DNA of 64,000 bases from Ipomoea triloba (GCF_003576645.1 NC_044917.1:9706304-9770303); one strand, 5' to 3'; counted from the stretch's first letter, positions 36,701 through 47,239 are shown. Numbers and translations: made by a program. Notes: generated from the letters alone by a model not told the origin.

Positions 36701-37891
36701 ATTTAAAGAAAAAAAAAAACTTCATACAAATAGTAATTCTTTACCAACTTCTAAATGTTATGTACTTATTTCTCCTAGGAATTTTGCTGTAAATTGTTTG
36801 ACTTGATATTAAAATATTTAGTAATAAGAAATTAAAAGTACCAATCTTCATTTCTCATGTGGTCAATCCATATGTACAGTTCATCAGTTACTTATATTCT
36901 TTAACATTAACCTAGTTCCATGCTATACAGCTGCATGCAAAACTATCACTTTGAAAAAGAAAAGACGATTATGTGTCACTGGTTACTAATTAATTTAATT
37001 TGAAATGAAATTCAGTTAAAAAAATCATCAAATTGAGGAAAGAGTTATCATTTAGTCCTTATAAAGTTACAAGATCGCCTATTCCAATAATCATATATAC
37101 ATATCTAGACACCCAAGAAAAGCATAGCCCAGAAAAATAGCAACCAAAAAGCATATTACGGAATATTGACCAAAAAACAATGAGAAATACCTCCTCTGTC
37201 AGTTTCATCAGGTTGTACAACTTCATCAGGTTTACCATCAACAGCATTTTCCATAGGAGTATCTTCTACTCACAATCAGCCACAGTGAAAAAGGTACAAT
37301 GAAATACACACATTAAGCATTACAACCTTTGACAAATCATTTAATTCTAAATAATACTTAGTAGTATGCAAAGGTGAATCCAAAACTACCAACATCTCTA
37401 AATAATATTAGTCATTTTCATATTTACTACTGGGTAAAAAATAGACTGATGATCTCAGTGATAGAGTTATACCAGCCGAATCAAGCTGAAGTGCCTTGAT
37501 ATCCTCTTCAATATCTAAAATTGGAAACAATATATCAAACAGGTTATGGGCATTACTCCAGAAAAATATTCTAGCAGTAATTTTGGATATACCAAAATTA
37601 ACAAAAACCAGAATAATTATCATCCCACCCAGACAAAAATGTAATTCAATAAAGTTTCCAGACATCCCTATCCATGTATATGTACATCTAGCCATCTATA
37701 TGTTTATATTCAAATACGCAAAAGAATAATTAACCAAAATAAAAAGGACCTTTCCAATCCAAATCGAGAATCAGCAGAAAAACGCTAAACAACAAAGGCA
37801 AAAGAAAATTGTGAAGCTAAAACAGAAAATTTTAATTAAACATGAAGATCTGATATTGATAGAACAAGAAAAATCAAATTGGCTCACCCAT
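27719..37891 (-). CDS. ERF3: eukaryotic release factor eRF3 (GTP-binding subunit), copy 1
   Basis: Cytosolic translational GTPase that acts with eRF1 to release the finished peptide at stop codons. Eighteen minus-strand exons join in frame to 513 aa: 37888-37891, 37473-37514, 37191-37265, 36047-36112, 35343-35438, 34880-34991, 33997-34042, 33759-33830, 33470-33532, 33206-33360, 33060-33124, 31469-31619, 31086-31191, 30842-30977, 28473-28537, 28178-28342, 27850-27922 and 27719-27768. The first exon is only ATGG. An acidic N-terminus of about 85 residues (MDIEEDIKALQLDSA) precedes the GTPase: GHVDAGKST (G1, about 92-100), DAPGH (169-173), NKMD (231-234) and SGL (273-275). Two beta-barrel domains follow, ending in GRFTLRTEGKTVAVGKV, the eRF1-binding GRFTLR block. 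There are no stops or frameshifts. A second, similar gene lies at 54686-62555. Intron 28538-30841 is crowded with repeats. Confidence 0.96.
28497..28704 (-). repeat. about 208-bp tandem unit, copy A (contains part of eRF3 exon 28473-28537)
   Basis: Starts inside the functional exon (ACTGAGCAACAAACTCAG) and runs out through its acceptor site into the intron, to GATACAA at about 28704. The same order of sequence then repeats from 28705. Confidence 0.85.
28705..29363 (-). pseudogene. tandem unit copy B: duplicated eRF3 exon fragment, split by a transposon
   Basis: Repeats 28497-28704 with substitutions. It carries the exon part (minus-strand reading near AKPILAFSEFVAQ, against VKPVPAVTEFVAQ in the true exon) and an intact AG acceptor, but no donor side. 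An insertion at 28838-29274 splits the unit; homology resumes with CACAATCCAAATATT. Used as an exon it would alter the protein; the true exon continues past it. Confidence 0.8.
28838..29274. mobile_element. non-autonomous DNA transposon inside the duplicated exon unit
   Basis: Inverted ends GTTGTTAAGGCG and CGCCTTAAAAACAAC, with ATTCAA on both flanks (28832-28837 and 29275-29280) as likely target duplication. The matching unit at 28497-28704 lacks it, which gives its empty site directly. GCCTAGGCG-type motifs link it to the repeat at 52345-52800. Non-coding. Confidence 0.75.
29410..29655. mobile_element. MITE, GTGTTTGG(C/T) family
   Basis: Ends GAGTGTTTGGCAAATAGC and AATCAAACACTC are inverted. 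The interior is rich in TTAGCTGAT. The sequence is related to 53336-53646 and to the truncated copy at 29671-29830. Lies in an eRF3 copy 1 intron. Confidence 0.65.
29671..29830. mobile_element. truncated MITE of the CCCTGTTTGGTAAATGG family
   Basis: Begins CCCTGTTTGGTAAATGGTTG like the element at 53336 but lacks the far end, stopping near CAAAAAGCTTATTGAGA. Confidence 0.55.
29899..30421. mobile_element. 523-bp foldback element with 9-bp target duplication (MULE type)
   Basis: The left end GGGTTTTTGACTGAAATGTG pairs with the right end, and the arms pair for roughly 180-200 bp (the GTTTGGGAAATGCGTGTGGC block is in both). The 9-bp direct repeat CTTGCAACA lies at 29890-29898 and 30422-30430; 9 bp is the Mutator-superfamily target duplication. 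The centre holds GAAGGCGACC/GAAGGCAAC motifs also present in the 15323 element. Non-coding. It sits in eRF3 copy 1 intron 28538-30841 and is absent at the matching place in copy 2. Confidence 0.9.
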
Positions 37892-38110
37892 AGTTTGCTA
37901 GCTATTCAAAAGAGTTCTAGAGCTTTTTGGAGAAAGCAGGCGGTTAAAGGAGGAGCAGAGAAACGTTAGCCGGATCAATCTATTATTATGTTTTGGAATC
38001 AACCCTTAAGTCAAAGACACGAAAGCAGATGTGGAATTTGCATCAGACAACGTAGTATCCGGGTACTGCTATTCTTAAACTGAGATTCTCTTCTTCCTCT
38101 GCCTTGCTTC
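37892..38110 (-). promoter_or_regulatory. eRF3 copy 1 5' UTR and proximal promoter
   Basis: On the minus strand this leads into ATGG through a pyrimidine-rich leader. No sharp TATA box or transcription start could be fixed. Given by position only. Confidence 0.45.
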
Positions 38111-39218
38111 CCTGCAAGAACGGACTAGCCCAAGGTTCTGAACTCGATAAGTTAGCCTTGTAGCAGGAAACCTCAAGAGTGATTCTTTTATGATTTCTAT
38201 TTTGTATTTAATTTTACTTTTTCCTTTTTCACCCTCCTCTTTTTCACGCAAAATATTTTGTTATTATAGATTTAAATAATAAAATTAATGATGAAATTAT
38301 AAACAATTCTAATATTTGAAAATGTACCTTTATCTGAATTTATAAGATTTATATATTAGTGTTTAATATATTTGCTTCAAAATTATATGTTTAATTTCTT
38401 ATATGGCCAAGAAAATTTATAATAAATTTTAATATAAATAAGGTCTTTTTATGTTTAAAAAAAATGTCGTTTTATTATGACTAGTATATGGTAATTAAAG
38501 AGGCAAATTAGTGCAAAGACCATGGTCCACACAGCTGTGTGAACAAAAAATAAAAAGTACATTATTTTTGTACTGAAGGTACATTACTCTTGTACTGTAG
38601 GTACATTATATATCAAATAATGTACTTTCAGTACAAAAATAATGTACCTTAAAATAATGTACCTACAGTACAAAAATAATGTAAATAATTAAAGAGTATA
38701 TATATTATTCTTAATTATTAATATGCTAATTATGATTTCAATGTAATCTGAATAATTATGGTAATTAAGGAGTATATATACTATTTTTAATAAAATAATA
38801 AAATAATATGTATACGTTTAATTATGAATGTAATATGTTTATGTTTAATTTCATTTAATTATGTTCGTAATATGTGTACCATTAATTTTCTTAATTGATT
38901 AGAAAAAATCTATATTACGAAAAGTATAAAAAATTTAATAAAAGTATAATGTGTGAATTAATTTCTTAATTACCATAATTATTAAGATTTTATTCAAAAG
39001 TAACTATTAGCATATAATTTTATATGTGTAATAATCTGTGAATTGGAATAATTTGTATAATTAATAATTGTATGGACGTAATAATCTGTGAATTAACGTA
39101 ATAATTTGTGAACTGAAATAAGTATCATAATTTTTTAATCTCCTTTAATTATGAACGTAATATGTGTATTATCAATTTTCTTAACTAATTAGATAAAATT
39201 TATATTACAAAAAGTATT
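38111..39218. other. intergenic A+T-rich DNA with a small inverted-repeat element
   Basis: Around 38520-38690, CATGGTCCACACAGCTGTG is followed by GTACATTA-type repeats in both orientations (TGTACTGTAGGTACATTA and its complement). This is the same family as at 20119-20357. The remainder is A+T-rich with no coding signal. Confidence 0.5.
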
Positions 39219-39559
39219 TGACCGTAAAAATGGTTACCGGATAATATTGATAAGTAAGTAATCATAGTTGAGTACAAGAGTTTGGATGTCAGAAAACAGA
39301 GAGCCCCCTACTTGCTAATGGATTTGGCTTTTATACTGAAGAATAGTAATGGCTACAATAATGGACACCAACGGCCTCCTAATAAGTGCAATGGCTCCCT
39401 CCATAAGTGTCTGTCTCTTCAATAATTGTTGTGCGCTCCTTCGTAACGGTTCTTTAATGAGGCGAACCCTATGAACCGTTACCTCTCCTTCAACGACACT
39501 TGTTGCTTTAATGAATTGTTACCGGGTCGGATCCAGTACCTTGTCCAATTATCCTGTCA
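39219..39559 (-). repeat. LTR (3' LTR in element orientation)
   Basis: About 341 bp, starting TGACCGTAAAAATGG and ending ATCCTGTCA on the + strand. It differs from its partner at 40950-41290 by scattered substitutions, suggesting an insertion that is not brand new. Confidence 0.9.
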
Positions 39560-39919
39560 CCAGCCCCCTACTCCAAGTTGAGAGCGTGCGTAGAAGAGTC
39601 AACTAGGGAGTAATGATAGTGAAAATTTGTCACTTATCGAATATCATATGCTACAAGCGTAGAGAAGCGAAACGAATAAGTTTTTTTTTTAAATATAAAA
39701 ATTATTTATTTTTTGAAACCCTAGCCAGCCGTGGCTAAGGCGTCCTCGGCTAAACTTGGCCGAGGCGGGGCCCCGACCCATTTTTTATTTTTATTATTAT
39801 TTTTTTTGTACGCTTTGTGTGCGAGTATAGCTCACTTCGGTCAGCCATAGGCTTGGTCAAAGGCCGCCTCTTCCGTAGGGTAGTGAGCGAGGTTAGGCCT
39901 CGTACTATCCCTTAGGGGA

Positions 39920-40226
39920 TAGCGTTTTCGTAATCAAGCTTTAAGCTTGACCAAGAACACACCCTTCCGTCAGATAGCTAGTGAGATCGGGTCTCGTGTT
40001 GGCCCTAATGGAATATAGTATAGTGTTTTCGTAACCAAGCCTTAAGCTTGACCAAGAAAACACACCTCCGTCAAGTAGCTAGCGGGATCAGATCCCGTGT
40101 CGGCCCTAAGGGAATAGAGTGTAGTGTTTTCGTAACCAAGCATTAAGCTTGACCAAGAAAACACCCTTTCGTCAGGTAGCTAGCGATATCGAATCCCGTG
40201 CCGGCCCTAAGGGAATAGAGTGTATA
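39920..40226. repeat. tandem repeat of about 101 bp, 3 units, inside the LTR element
   Basis: GTTTTCGTAA(C/T)CAAGC recurs at about 39924, 40025 and 40126, followed each time by TTAAGCTTGACCAAGAA, a GTCAGGTAGCTAGCG-like block and GGCCCTAAGGGAATAGAGT. Confidence 0.85.
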
Positions 40227-40304
40227 TTTTTTAATTTTTTTTAACAAAACTGATCAAGGCTGACTATGAGCAATAGTTACATCGATAATTGCTGGGTCCT
40301 CTTG

Positions 40305-40572
40305 CTTATGGAGGTAGACGCACACTTATGGAGGTGGACGCATGGAGGCGAACGCGTGGATGCATGGAGGCGGACACATGGAAGCAAACGGACTTGTGGC
40401 AGACGCACGGACGCATGGAGGCAAACATGCTTATGGAGGCGGACGCATGGAGGAGGCGGACGCACTTGAGGAGGTGGACGCATGGAGGCAAACACGTTTA
40501 TGGAGGCGGACGCATGGAGGAGGCAGACGCACTTGAGGAGGTGGACGCATGGAGGAGGCAGACGCACAAGTG
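40305..40572. repeat. minisatellite of GGAGGCGGACGCATGGAGGC units
   Basis: Imperfect G-rich units built on GACGCATGGAGG, ACACTTATGGAGG and GCACTTGAGGAGG, with higher-order spacing of roughly 60 bp. Open frames across it are by-products of the repeat and not treated as genes. Confidence 0.85.
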
Positions 40573-40949
40573 GCCGAGGCCTGAATTGCGGCCTCGGCCT
40601 TCTATTGTCTCTCTCCGCGGGGACTCCACCTCTACTTCTTGAGGGGGCAATGGGGGAGCTTGGCCTACATCCCTACTACTGGCTAACCCAGCGCCACCGC
40701 TGTCGCCGCCTGCTGAATGACCTGGGCATTTCTTGGAAGTCCACGGCCTGGACGGGGACGCGACCTCCATCCACGATTGTTGTTGAGTTGGCTATGAAGA
40801 TCCCCTTCGCGGCCATGGTTGTCGTTGTAGTTTAAGTAACGAGAACTATGGGAGCTGCTAGTTCCGATCATGCCATTGCTAGCTAGTGACAAGCTAATTT
40901 GTGAAATTTTGCCTGAGATTTGATCTCGACTTTCAATGAAAGCACCAAT

Positions 40950-41290
40950 TACGGTAAAAATGATTACCGAATAATATTGATAAGTAAGTAATTATAGTTG
41001 AGTACAATAATTTGTATGTCAGAAAACAGAGAGCCCCCTACTTGCTAATGGACTCGGCTTTTATACTGAAGAATAGTAATGGCTACAATAATGGACACCA
41101 ACGGCCTCCTAATAAGTGCAACGGCTCCCTCCATAAGTGTCCGGCTCTTCAATAATTGTAGTGCGCTCCTTCGTAACAATTCTTTGATGAAGCGGACCCT
41201 AAGAACCGTTACCTCTCCTTAAGCGACGCCTGTTGCTTTAATGAGTTTGTTACCGGGTCGGATCCAGTACCTTGCACAATTATCCTATCA
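40950..41290 (-). repeat. LTR (5' LTR in element orientation)
   Basis: Partner of 39219-39559, with the same ends, length and internal order (CCCCCTACTTGCTAATGGA, GTTACCGGGTCGGATCC). Confidence 0.9.
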
Positions 41291-43020
41291 GTATTAATTA
41301 CTTAATAGCCATAATTTTAAGATTTTATTTAAAAATAATCAAAGGAAGTGCACGAGTAATTGATATGGAGTATTACAATCTTTTCCCTTATTTTTATTAC
41401 CATACGATACGAGACGGCAATATATGTACCGTTTTGAAAATTGAAGTGCAACATTTACACCACTAATAATTCATGGGTGACATTGATAATTGACATCTAT
41501 GCAGAGGCATAAATTACAATTTTCCCTTATATAAGCATGTATAGTAAATGTTATTTTCGGTATTATAATACAAAAGTTATTCCCAGCACTTGTGAATAAC
41601 TAATACCAGTGAGCCCCTAGAAATGGCTATTCCCCCTGCAAAGGGAATAGCTCATTCCCAAAAATAAATAACCAAGACAAACAATAGAATAGGTCTATTT
41701 CCAAGAATGGTATTATATTCGCGACCTATTCCATAAACCAAACATACTGTTATAGAAATTAGAAATTAACAAACGAAATAATAATCTACATATATTTATA
41801 TATATACTTTTTGGAAATTTACTTTTATGAAAATATACACTTCCATATATTTATTATTTGTAAATATACAAATAGTGAAGCACTGAACGCAAACACAATT
41901 TACAGTTTTACACAAATTTTCTATACAAATTTGAAATTTCTAAAAGAAGTATTTACACAATTTAAGTTTTTAAATTACAATTGAATCTATATAACAAACA
42001 CAAACTCAAGAATTAAATTACTTAAGGTTTGACGCAGTGGCAATTATACTAAAAATCATGAAGCAGTAAAGTTAGATACATTTTGGATTGAATTACTGGA
42101 ATTTCAAGATAGATTATCAACTCTACTAAAATTATTCTATAACAACTTATATTCATCATTTAATTGGTATATATGTAAAAGAAGTTATACAAAACCCACC
42201 TACTATAAAAAAAATCATTTATAAACTATAATATAATGCTTTAAAAACATAAAAAGCTTTTTATATTTACAATTTACTCATAAATGAACAATTATTACTA
42301 TTGGGCTACAAGTTCCGTTTGTCTGTTCAATTTTTTCATTATAGTAAACATATATCAGACCAAACATAAAAAATAATCCGCCAAATTTAACAATTTAATT
42401 CCCCGTCAAGAACGGAGATGAGGAGTACTCTCCTCGCCCCAAACTACATGTGCATATACAATATATAATATATAATTTTAGCAATACTTTAAATAAATTG
42501 AAGATGACTCATTTATTTAAATGCATTTTAAGTTTTAATCTTTTTTTTTTAATAAGTTGTAAATGGAGAAGGGAATTCTCTATCCCCAGATAATTTCTGT
42601 GGGGATGGAGATAGAGAGATTTTTCCCTTTCTCGGCGCGAATGGAGACGAAAATAGAGAATGGGGAGAAAGTCAGGGCGGGGACATACCCCAGCCCCATT
42701 GACATCTCTAATTGAGAACTAGCATTCAAGCATATGCCCTATGTGGCTGTGTTTTGAACGATTCAAGAAAACCACATGTAAAAATAATGATCACTTGCTT
42801 ACAACTTATGAGCACTTTGGGATGACCCGAAGGAAAGCCGATGTGATACACGATTGCAAGGCAACAAAGAAGAAATACCACATATTCTCTCCACAAAGGG
42901 GAAGGGGTTTGTTCTACCTCATAGAAATACCTATCTAATTCCTTTCTCCTTTCATTTCCCTCTCTCAGTCCCCTTCATAGGAGCCAAAGCAGTTATAACT
43001 AAGAAATATATATCCGAACA
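41291..43020. other. intergenic, no gene seen
   Basis: A+T-rich DNA with TE-like phrases (GGGAATAGCTCATTCCC near 41640-41660; GGGGATGGAGATAGAGA near 42600). The right end, from about 42740, is less A+T-rich and may include MED32 3' UTR or downstream transcript. No protein homology found. Confidence 0.5.
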
Positions 43021-43148
43021 ATGTATGCAACAATTTAAAAACACGCTATCTTAGTATCTTACAATAAGTATACCCGGGATGTTCAACAATGTAATGTGAC
43101 CTTGAGGCATCATGGTGTGCTTTACAACTGCATCCTTTCAGCAATTCC

Positions 43149-43238
43149 CTGCAATAAGTAATATGGTAAAAACGAGCAATAGTTGAAAGTTTAGAATGCC
43201 TGCAAGCTCTAACCAGAATTACTAGCCAGTACCCATAC
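43149..43238 (-). other. probable 3'-UTR intron of MED32
   Basis: GTATGG begins on the base after the TAG stop, and TATTGCAG ends 90 bp later on the minus strand, followed by GGAATTGCTG. Both splice signals are good; the intron is inferred, not proven. Confidence 0.55.
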
Positions 43239-43676
43239 CTATTGAGCTGCATCTTCAGAAAATCGAGCGTCGAAGGGAGCGGAAGGGTGGGGGTGTGATG
43301 ATGCGCCACCGGTCCCAGAACCATGTTGCAGTTCAATCACTAACCACCTGACAGCTTTACTCATCTGCTCCAGCCGAACTGCACTGATGGGCTGTAGCCC
43401 ACTTGTAGCAGGCTGCCCGGGCTTACCAGAAACGGAGCCAGTGGCCTCATCTACCAAACACTCGGACCCAATTCTTTGCTTTACAGACTCCACAAACTCC
43501 TCTGCTTGATCACAAGCAACTCTGAACAACTCCCAATGTTGCTTAAAGTTTTCTAAAGCAGCATCAGTCACCGCAATTTTTTGAGCACCAGAGCTCTCCT
43601 TTGCTTCAAGTACATTGGCTGCTGCAGCAACAAATTCTAGGTATGCACTGTTTAGAGAGTCTACAAGATTGTCCAT
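43239..43676 (-). CDS. MED32: Mediator complex subunit 32
   Basis: Plant-specific tail-associated subunit of Mediator, which links transcription factors to RNA polymerase II in the nucleus. One intron-free coding exon gives 145 aa, beginning MDNLVDSLNSAYLEFVAAA. The middle is very conserved: ALENFKQHWELFRVACDQAE, EFVESVKQRIGSECLVDEAT, PISAVRLEQMSKAVRWLV. The end is FDARFSEDAAQ. These match the plant MED32 family along its length. The ATG at 43676 is chosen over the longer open frame because an AG acceptor (TTCGTTCAG) lies 10 bases upstream, so that extra part is intron. The TAG stop is followed at once by a GTATGG donor, implying a spliced 3' UTR. Confidence 0.95.
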   Translation of the reverse strand: MDNLVDSLNSAYLEFVAAAANVLEAKESSGAQKIAVTDAALENFKQHWELFRVACDQAEEFVESVKQRIGSECLVDEATGSVSGKPGQPATSGLQPISAVRLEQMSKAVRWLVIELQHGSGTGGASSHPHPSAPFDARFSEDAAQ

Positions 43677-43686
43677 CAAAAGAATC

Positions 43687-45688
43687 TCCTGAACGAAAGT
43701 AAAATAAACCACTAATCAACTTCTTTGAAAGAAATCAAATGGAGATAGTAAAATGCATCATTTAGAGAAGGCCATGTTACATGTAATAACAGATTTGCAA
43801 AGAGAGTACGGCATCATTGTAAAACCACTGATTCTTTTGGACGTATCAAAAGGATTTGGAAAGTTAGAATTGTCTATATAGTGAACAGAATTAATATATC
43901 AAGATTTAAGCAGAAAGTTGTAAATGCATTACGAAACTGTCAAAGTAAGCATGTTATGGTTCCATACTCCCAAATATATAAGAGTGCTTGGATGTAGCAC
44001 ATACCGAAGAAAGTCTAATCAAAGAAGTTCAAATTTTCCAAAAATGCAATTGCCCATGGTCAAGTAAATAAAAATTAATTAATTATTTCTTTTTAAAAAA
44101 ATCTAAAAATGGCCAAAGCTATATTACATTTATTACAGATTATTATTTCTTCTCCTTTTCCCCCTTAGTTTCTTGTTCTAGCAGATTGAGACCTGATTTA
44201 CCACATGATATTGTCATTGTTGTGTGCATTTATCGAATGTAATATACTACTTGGCATCACTTGTAAAAATCATGTTTGCAACCTTAAAACATTGTGGTAA
44301 TAAGATCTAAAGTCTGAAATAGAAACATTTATCTAACTTTAGACAAATCACACAAAAATGTTATCGAACTAATTTATGGACTTAATTAGTTCGACATTGC
44401 AGGAAATCCAGGAATGCATATGAATGGTATAAATCAAGTAATTTCATGCAACTAGTTTAAACCAATTGAATAGGTGCATATAAGACTAAATCCTTTCTGT
44501 AATATGATTTGACATTACAATAAAGAGAAAAAATGAAAAGGGAACAAGAAAGAACAGAAAACATGTGCTGTTAGCTTCTAGTTTTAGCTTCGTAACATCT
44601 GTCCACATTATTTTAGATGTAATTATTCTCTCATCACCATTTACTCTTTTATTAAGTGGTCTGCATTTAAAGATCCGGCTTTTTAAGTTCTCTCAATTCA
44701 TCAAAGATCATATTTGACTCATTTCTATGATATGTTGATACTTCTGTAGTAAAAATAAATAAATAAATAAATAATAAATAATAAATTAGTATGGTAGAAG
44801 TTGCTCACTTGTACTGACATTAAATTCTATAATGCTAACAATTCTCAAAGTTCATTTTTTCTCTTGCTTCAGGGGTTTATCTATCTCACTATTTTGGCTC
44901 TAACATTAAATATTAGCACATGGTCTGCTTTCTTGTGCTTCAAATCCTTAGTATTCTTTTTTCCATCAGGCGGTCATAAAGAAATTAAGCAAAGGACATC
45001 GTCATTAATAAAAATAGTTCAAATACAAAACACAAAAATCAAAATACACTCAATAGTCATGAAGAACTACGAATTGTTTTCTAACACCTAGCATCATATT
45101 TTCTAACAAATTAACAATCTAACAAGAAGTTTATATTTCCGAGCAATTAAGCATAAATAAGTATAAAATCTCCAATAGATGGTCATAATAATTAACTCCC
45201 AACTTTCAATGGTGGCACAATAGCAAACACTAAATATGCTCCACTTTTCATAGAAGCGGGATTTTTAGCATAAACTAATTCCATTTTCAAACAATAGAAC
45301 AAGTGAACCTGAAAATCCTTCCTAGTCTAAAGGACTTAAATCCTAATCCCAGACATGACTACAAAACGTTGGAAAATTTTCAGAAACCCAGATTTATACA
45401 AGAATAGAAGCATAAAAACTGAATTAAACCCTAAATATGACTAAAAAATGCATATAAACAGAAAAATATATATCATAGTGTTAAGAAGAAGGAAAATACA
45501 AGAAAGCACTACTTTATTGCTGAATTCTGGAACCAACTTATCTTAATGCGCTTAAAATGTATCTATTAAACCAATTTAAGCTCTACTTAACAACAGTTAT
45601 TGACTAAACGCAAATTAAGCTCCCAATTTAACCAATACATTAATCTAACTTCTTCATTGACATGAAATTGGAGGCTGTGAGTTCTGAC
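43687..45688 (-). other. probable 2-kb 5'-UTR intron of MED32
   Basis: The acceptor TTCGTTCAG|GAGATTC ends just before the MED32 ATG. A likely donor, GACAG|GTCAGA, lies at 45688-45689 next to a GC-richer stretch (45689-45835) that could be the first non-coding exon. The body is A+T-rich with a tetranucleotide (AAAT)n run near 44755-44787 and no coding homology. Confidence 0.45.
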
Positions 45689-45840
45689 CTGTCGGGCTTT
45701 TGTGGAAGTGTGGAATGACAGGTTGCGGTCTTCGGCGGGCGGCAAAAGCTCTTCGTCGTGCGGTAGCTCTGTGCCTCTGTCCTCCTGGCGAATAGGTTAT
45801 GAGATTTTGCTTTGCGAATTGGGGATTTTCGCAATATACT
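45689..45840 (-). promoter_or_regulatory. candidate first non-coding exon of MED32
   Basis: GC content is clearly higher than in the surroundings and a plausible donor closes it on the minus strand. The short open frame across it does not resemble a known protein. Inferred only. Confidence 0.35.
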
Positions 45841-46521
45841 TAACTACGTCGTTTTGAAACATTAATTTAAAATATTCCTACCTGGCTACCTCTATACAAC
45901 CTTGGAGCAAAAACAAATCAGCGGATGATTATTAATGAAAGAGAAACGCATAGCGTCAGAAACGCATATCCCAAAGTAGTATTGGTCTTTTTTCTTTTTT
46001 TTTAAATATCAACATCAGACGCATTTTGGAATTGCCTCTGATAAAAAAAAAAAAGATTACTGAAGGTGACTATTTTATATATATATATTACATGAATGCA
46101 CACGATCTGATCTTACAGAGCGAATTCGATCCTATAGCCTCGTCTTCTTTGTTCGATAAATTCACAGTGGAAAGGGATCTTATCTGATTTATATATTTTT
46201 GAGGAATTTAATTTTCCCACGGATGGAATTTTTAGAGGAACTATTTGGAATAAAATTGTTACAGTGAGTAGCTTAGTTACTCCACAATAATCCACATACA
46301 TAAAATATTGCATTGATACAACAACTTAGCACAGTACACTTAGGGAACGAAAACATACTAAGAAAAACCACTGAGCTGATAAAAACTAAACATTTGCACT
46401 ACACGAATAAAAGATAGGAAACACATGAAAAAAAAAAAAAAAACTTATTAGAACGTACGAAAGTGGTATAATAAAATAATAGATAGATGGATCGGATCGG
46501 AGTTGAATCACTTAAGCTCAG
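45841..46521. other. gap between MED32 and LTP genes
   Basis: Contains GAAACGCATAGCGTCAGAAA (from about 45943), which resembles the arm of the foldback element at 29899-30421, so a related decayed element is likely at 45940-46060. The 3' UTR of the LTP gene occupies the right end. No other gene seen. Confidence 0.5.
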
Positions 46522-46875
46522 CTAAGCCGCCGCACAAGGTGGCGGAGGAAGGCCACACTTAGCGGGGAGCGCCACCGCGAGGGCGGGATTGATTTTGAAG
46601 GTTTTGATAAGGACGTCGTTGTTCTTAAAGTTGCATAGGCAGGGGAGTTTTGCTTTGGAAAGAGCTGCGCAGCAAGTAGTGGACGGCGGCGATGGCGGAT
46701 TATTATGACTGCCTGCCGTTACTGCCTCCTTGCAACTCATCAGCTCCTCCAAGCTCAATCCGCAAATGGAGTTGTCTTCGTCGTTTGCCAACCTCCCACC
46801 GCCGCCGGCGGCCGCCGTCGCCACCATTAACAACAACAACGCCAAAATGGCACCTGTTTTTTTGCAAGCTTCCAT
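46522..46875 (-). CDS. non-specific lipid-transfer protein, DIR1-like
   Basis: Small secreted protein that binds lipids in a cysteine-braced helical barrel; DIR1-type members carry signals in systemic acquired resistance. 117 aa, one exon. Residues 1-24 are a signal peptide (ILALLLLMVATAAAG). The mature part has the eight-cysteine motif: C38, C48, C68-C69, C79-x-C81, C107 and C114. Before the CC pair is a Pro-rich PPSPPSTT stretch, like the PxxP region of DIR1 proteins. The sequence LEELMSCKEAV and ALPAKCGLP also fit the DIR1 group. The coding DNA is much more GC-rich than its surroundings. A TATA box lies about 105 bases upstream. The precise ligand is unknown. Confidence 0.93.
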   Translation of the reverse strand: MEACKKTGAILALLLLMVATAAAGGGGRLANDEDNSICGLSLEELMSCKEAVTAGSHNNPPSPPSTTCCAALSKAKLPCLCNFKNNDVLIKTFKINPALAVALPAKCGLPPPPCAAA

Positions 46876-46977
46876 ATTATCTCTAATCTTAGCCGGAACA
46901 AATTCTCTCTCTTTCCTTTAATTTGTAGCTTAGATATATAGATAGATAGCTGATAGCTCTTCTGATCAGGGATTAGG

Positions 46978-46986
46978 TTATATATA
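46978..46986 (-). promoter_or_regulatory. TATA box of the LTP gene
   Basis: CTATATATA on the minus strand, about 105 bases upstream of the start codon, leaving room for a leader of about 70 bases. Confidence 0.6.
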
Positions 46987-47180
46987 GCAATTGTTATATC
47001 ATGCACTAGAGTCCACTTGCATCATGCATGGATTCTGGTTAAAACAAATAGAGTCCTATAGTTAATAAGTTGCATTGTGTCTGTAAATAGAGAGGAACTC
47101 TCGTGTGAGAGGGGTCCGGTCAAAATGAAAATGCATGATGCATCTAATACTTAAATTAAAAAATATCATACTAATCATCA

Positions 47181-47183
<3 letters not shown>

Positions 47184-47238
<55 letters not shown>
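47184..47238. repeat. (AT)n microsatellite
   Basis: Uninterrupted AT dinucleotides over 55 bases, upstream of the LTP gene. Confidence 0.97.

Positions 47239-47239
<1 letters not shown>

Larger units (their letters stand above)
39219..41290 (-). mobile_element. non-autonomous LTR retrotransposon (2.07 kb)
   Basis: Two LTR copies of about 341 bp (39219-39559 and 40950-41290) flank 1.4 kb that lacks reverse transcriptase. GTATT at 39214-39218 and 41291-41295 is a 5-bp target duplication. On the minus strand, the 5' LTR (starting TGATAGGATAATTG) is followed by TTGGTGCTTTCATTG, a primer-binding-site-like sequence. The 3' LTR is preceded by a purine tract, GGAGTAGGGGGCTGG. The interior carries two sets of tandem repeats and a short Gag-like basic open frame (40892-40683, minus). 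It must depend on a full-length relative. Confidence 0.9.

Noticed and set aside
40305..40570. Possible CRISPR-like array
   Set aside because: Repeats are contiguous with no unique spacers, and the DNA is plant nuclear.
40266..40835. Overlapping open frames on both strands with Trp/Arg/His- or Pro/His-rich repeats
   Set aside because: They are the direct result of the GACGCATGGAGG minisatellite inside the LTR element; frames stay open in several registers at once and match no protein family.
46113..46313. 66-aa minus-strand open frame downstream of the LTP gene
   Set aside because: No homology, no start context, and next to transposon-like sequence.
46692..46921. Plus-strand open frames across the LTP gene
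   Set aside because: Antisense shadows of the GC-rich lipid-transfer coding sequence.
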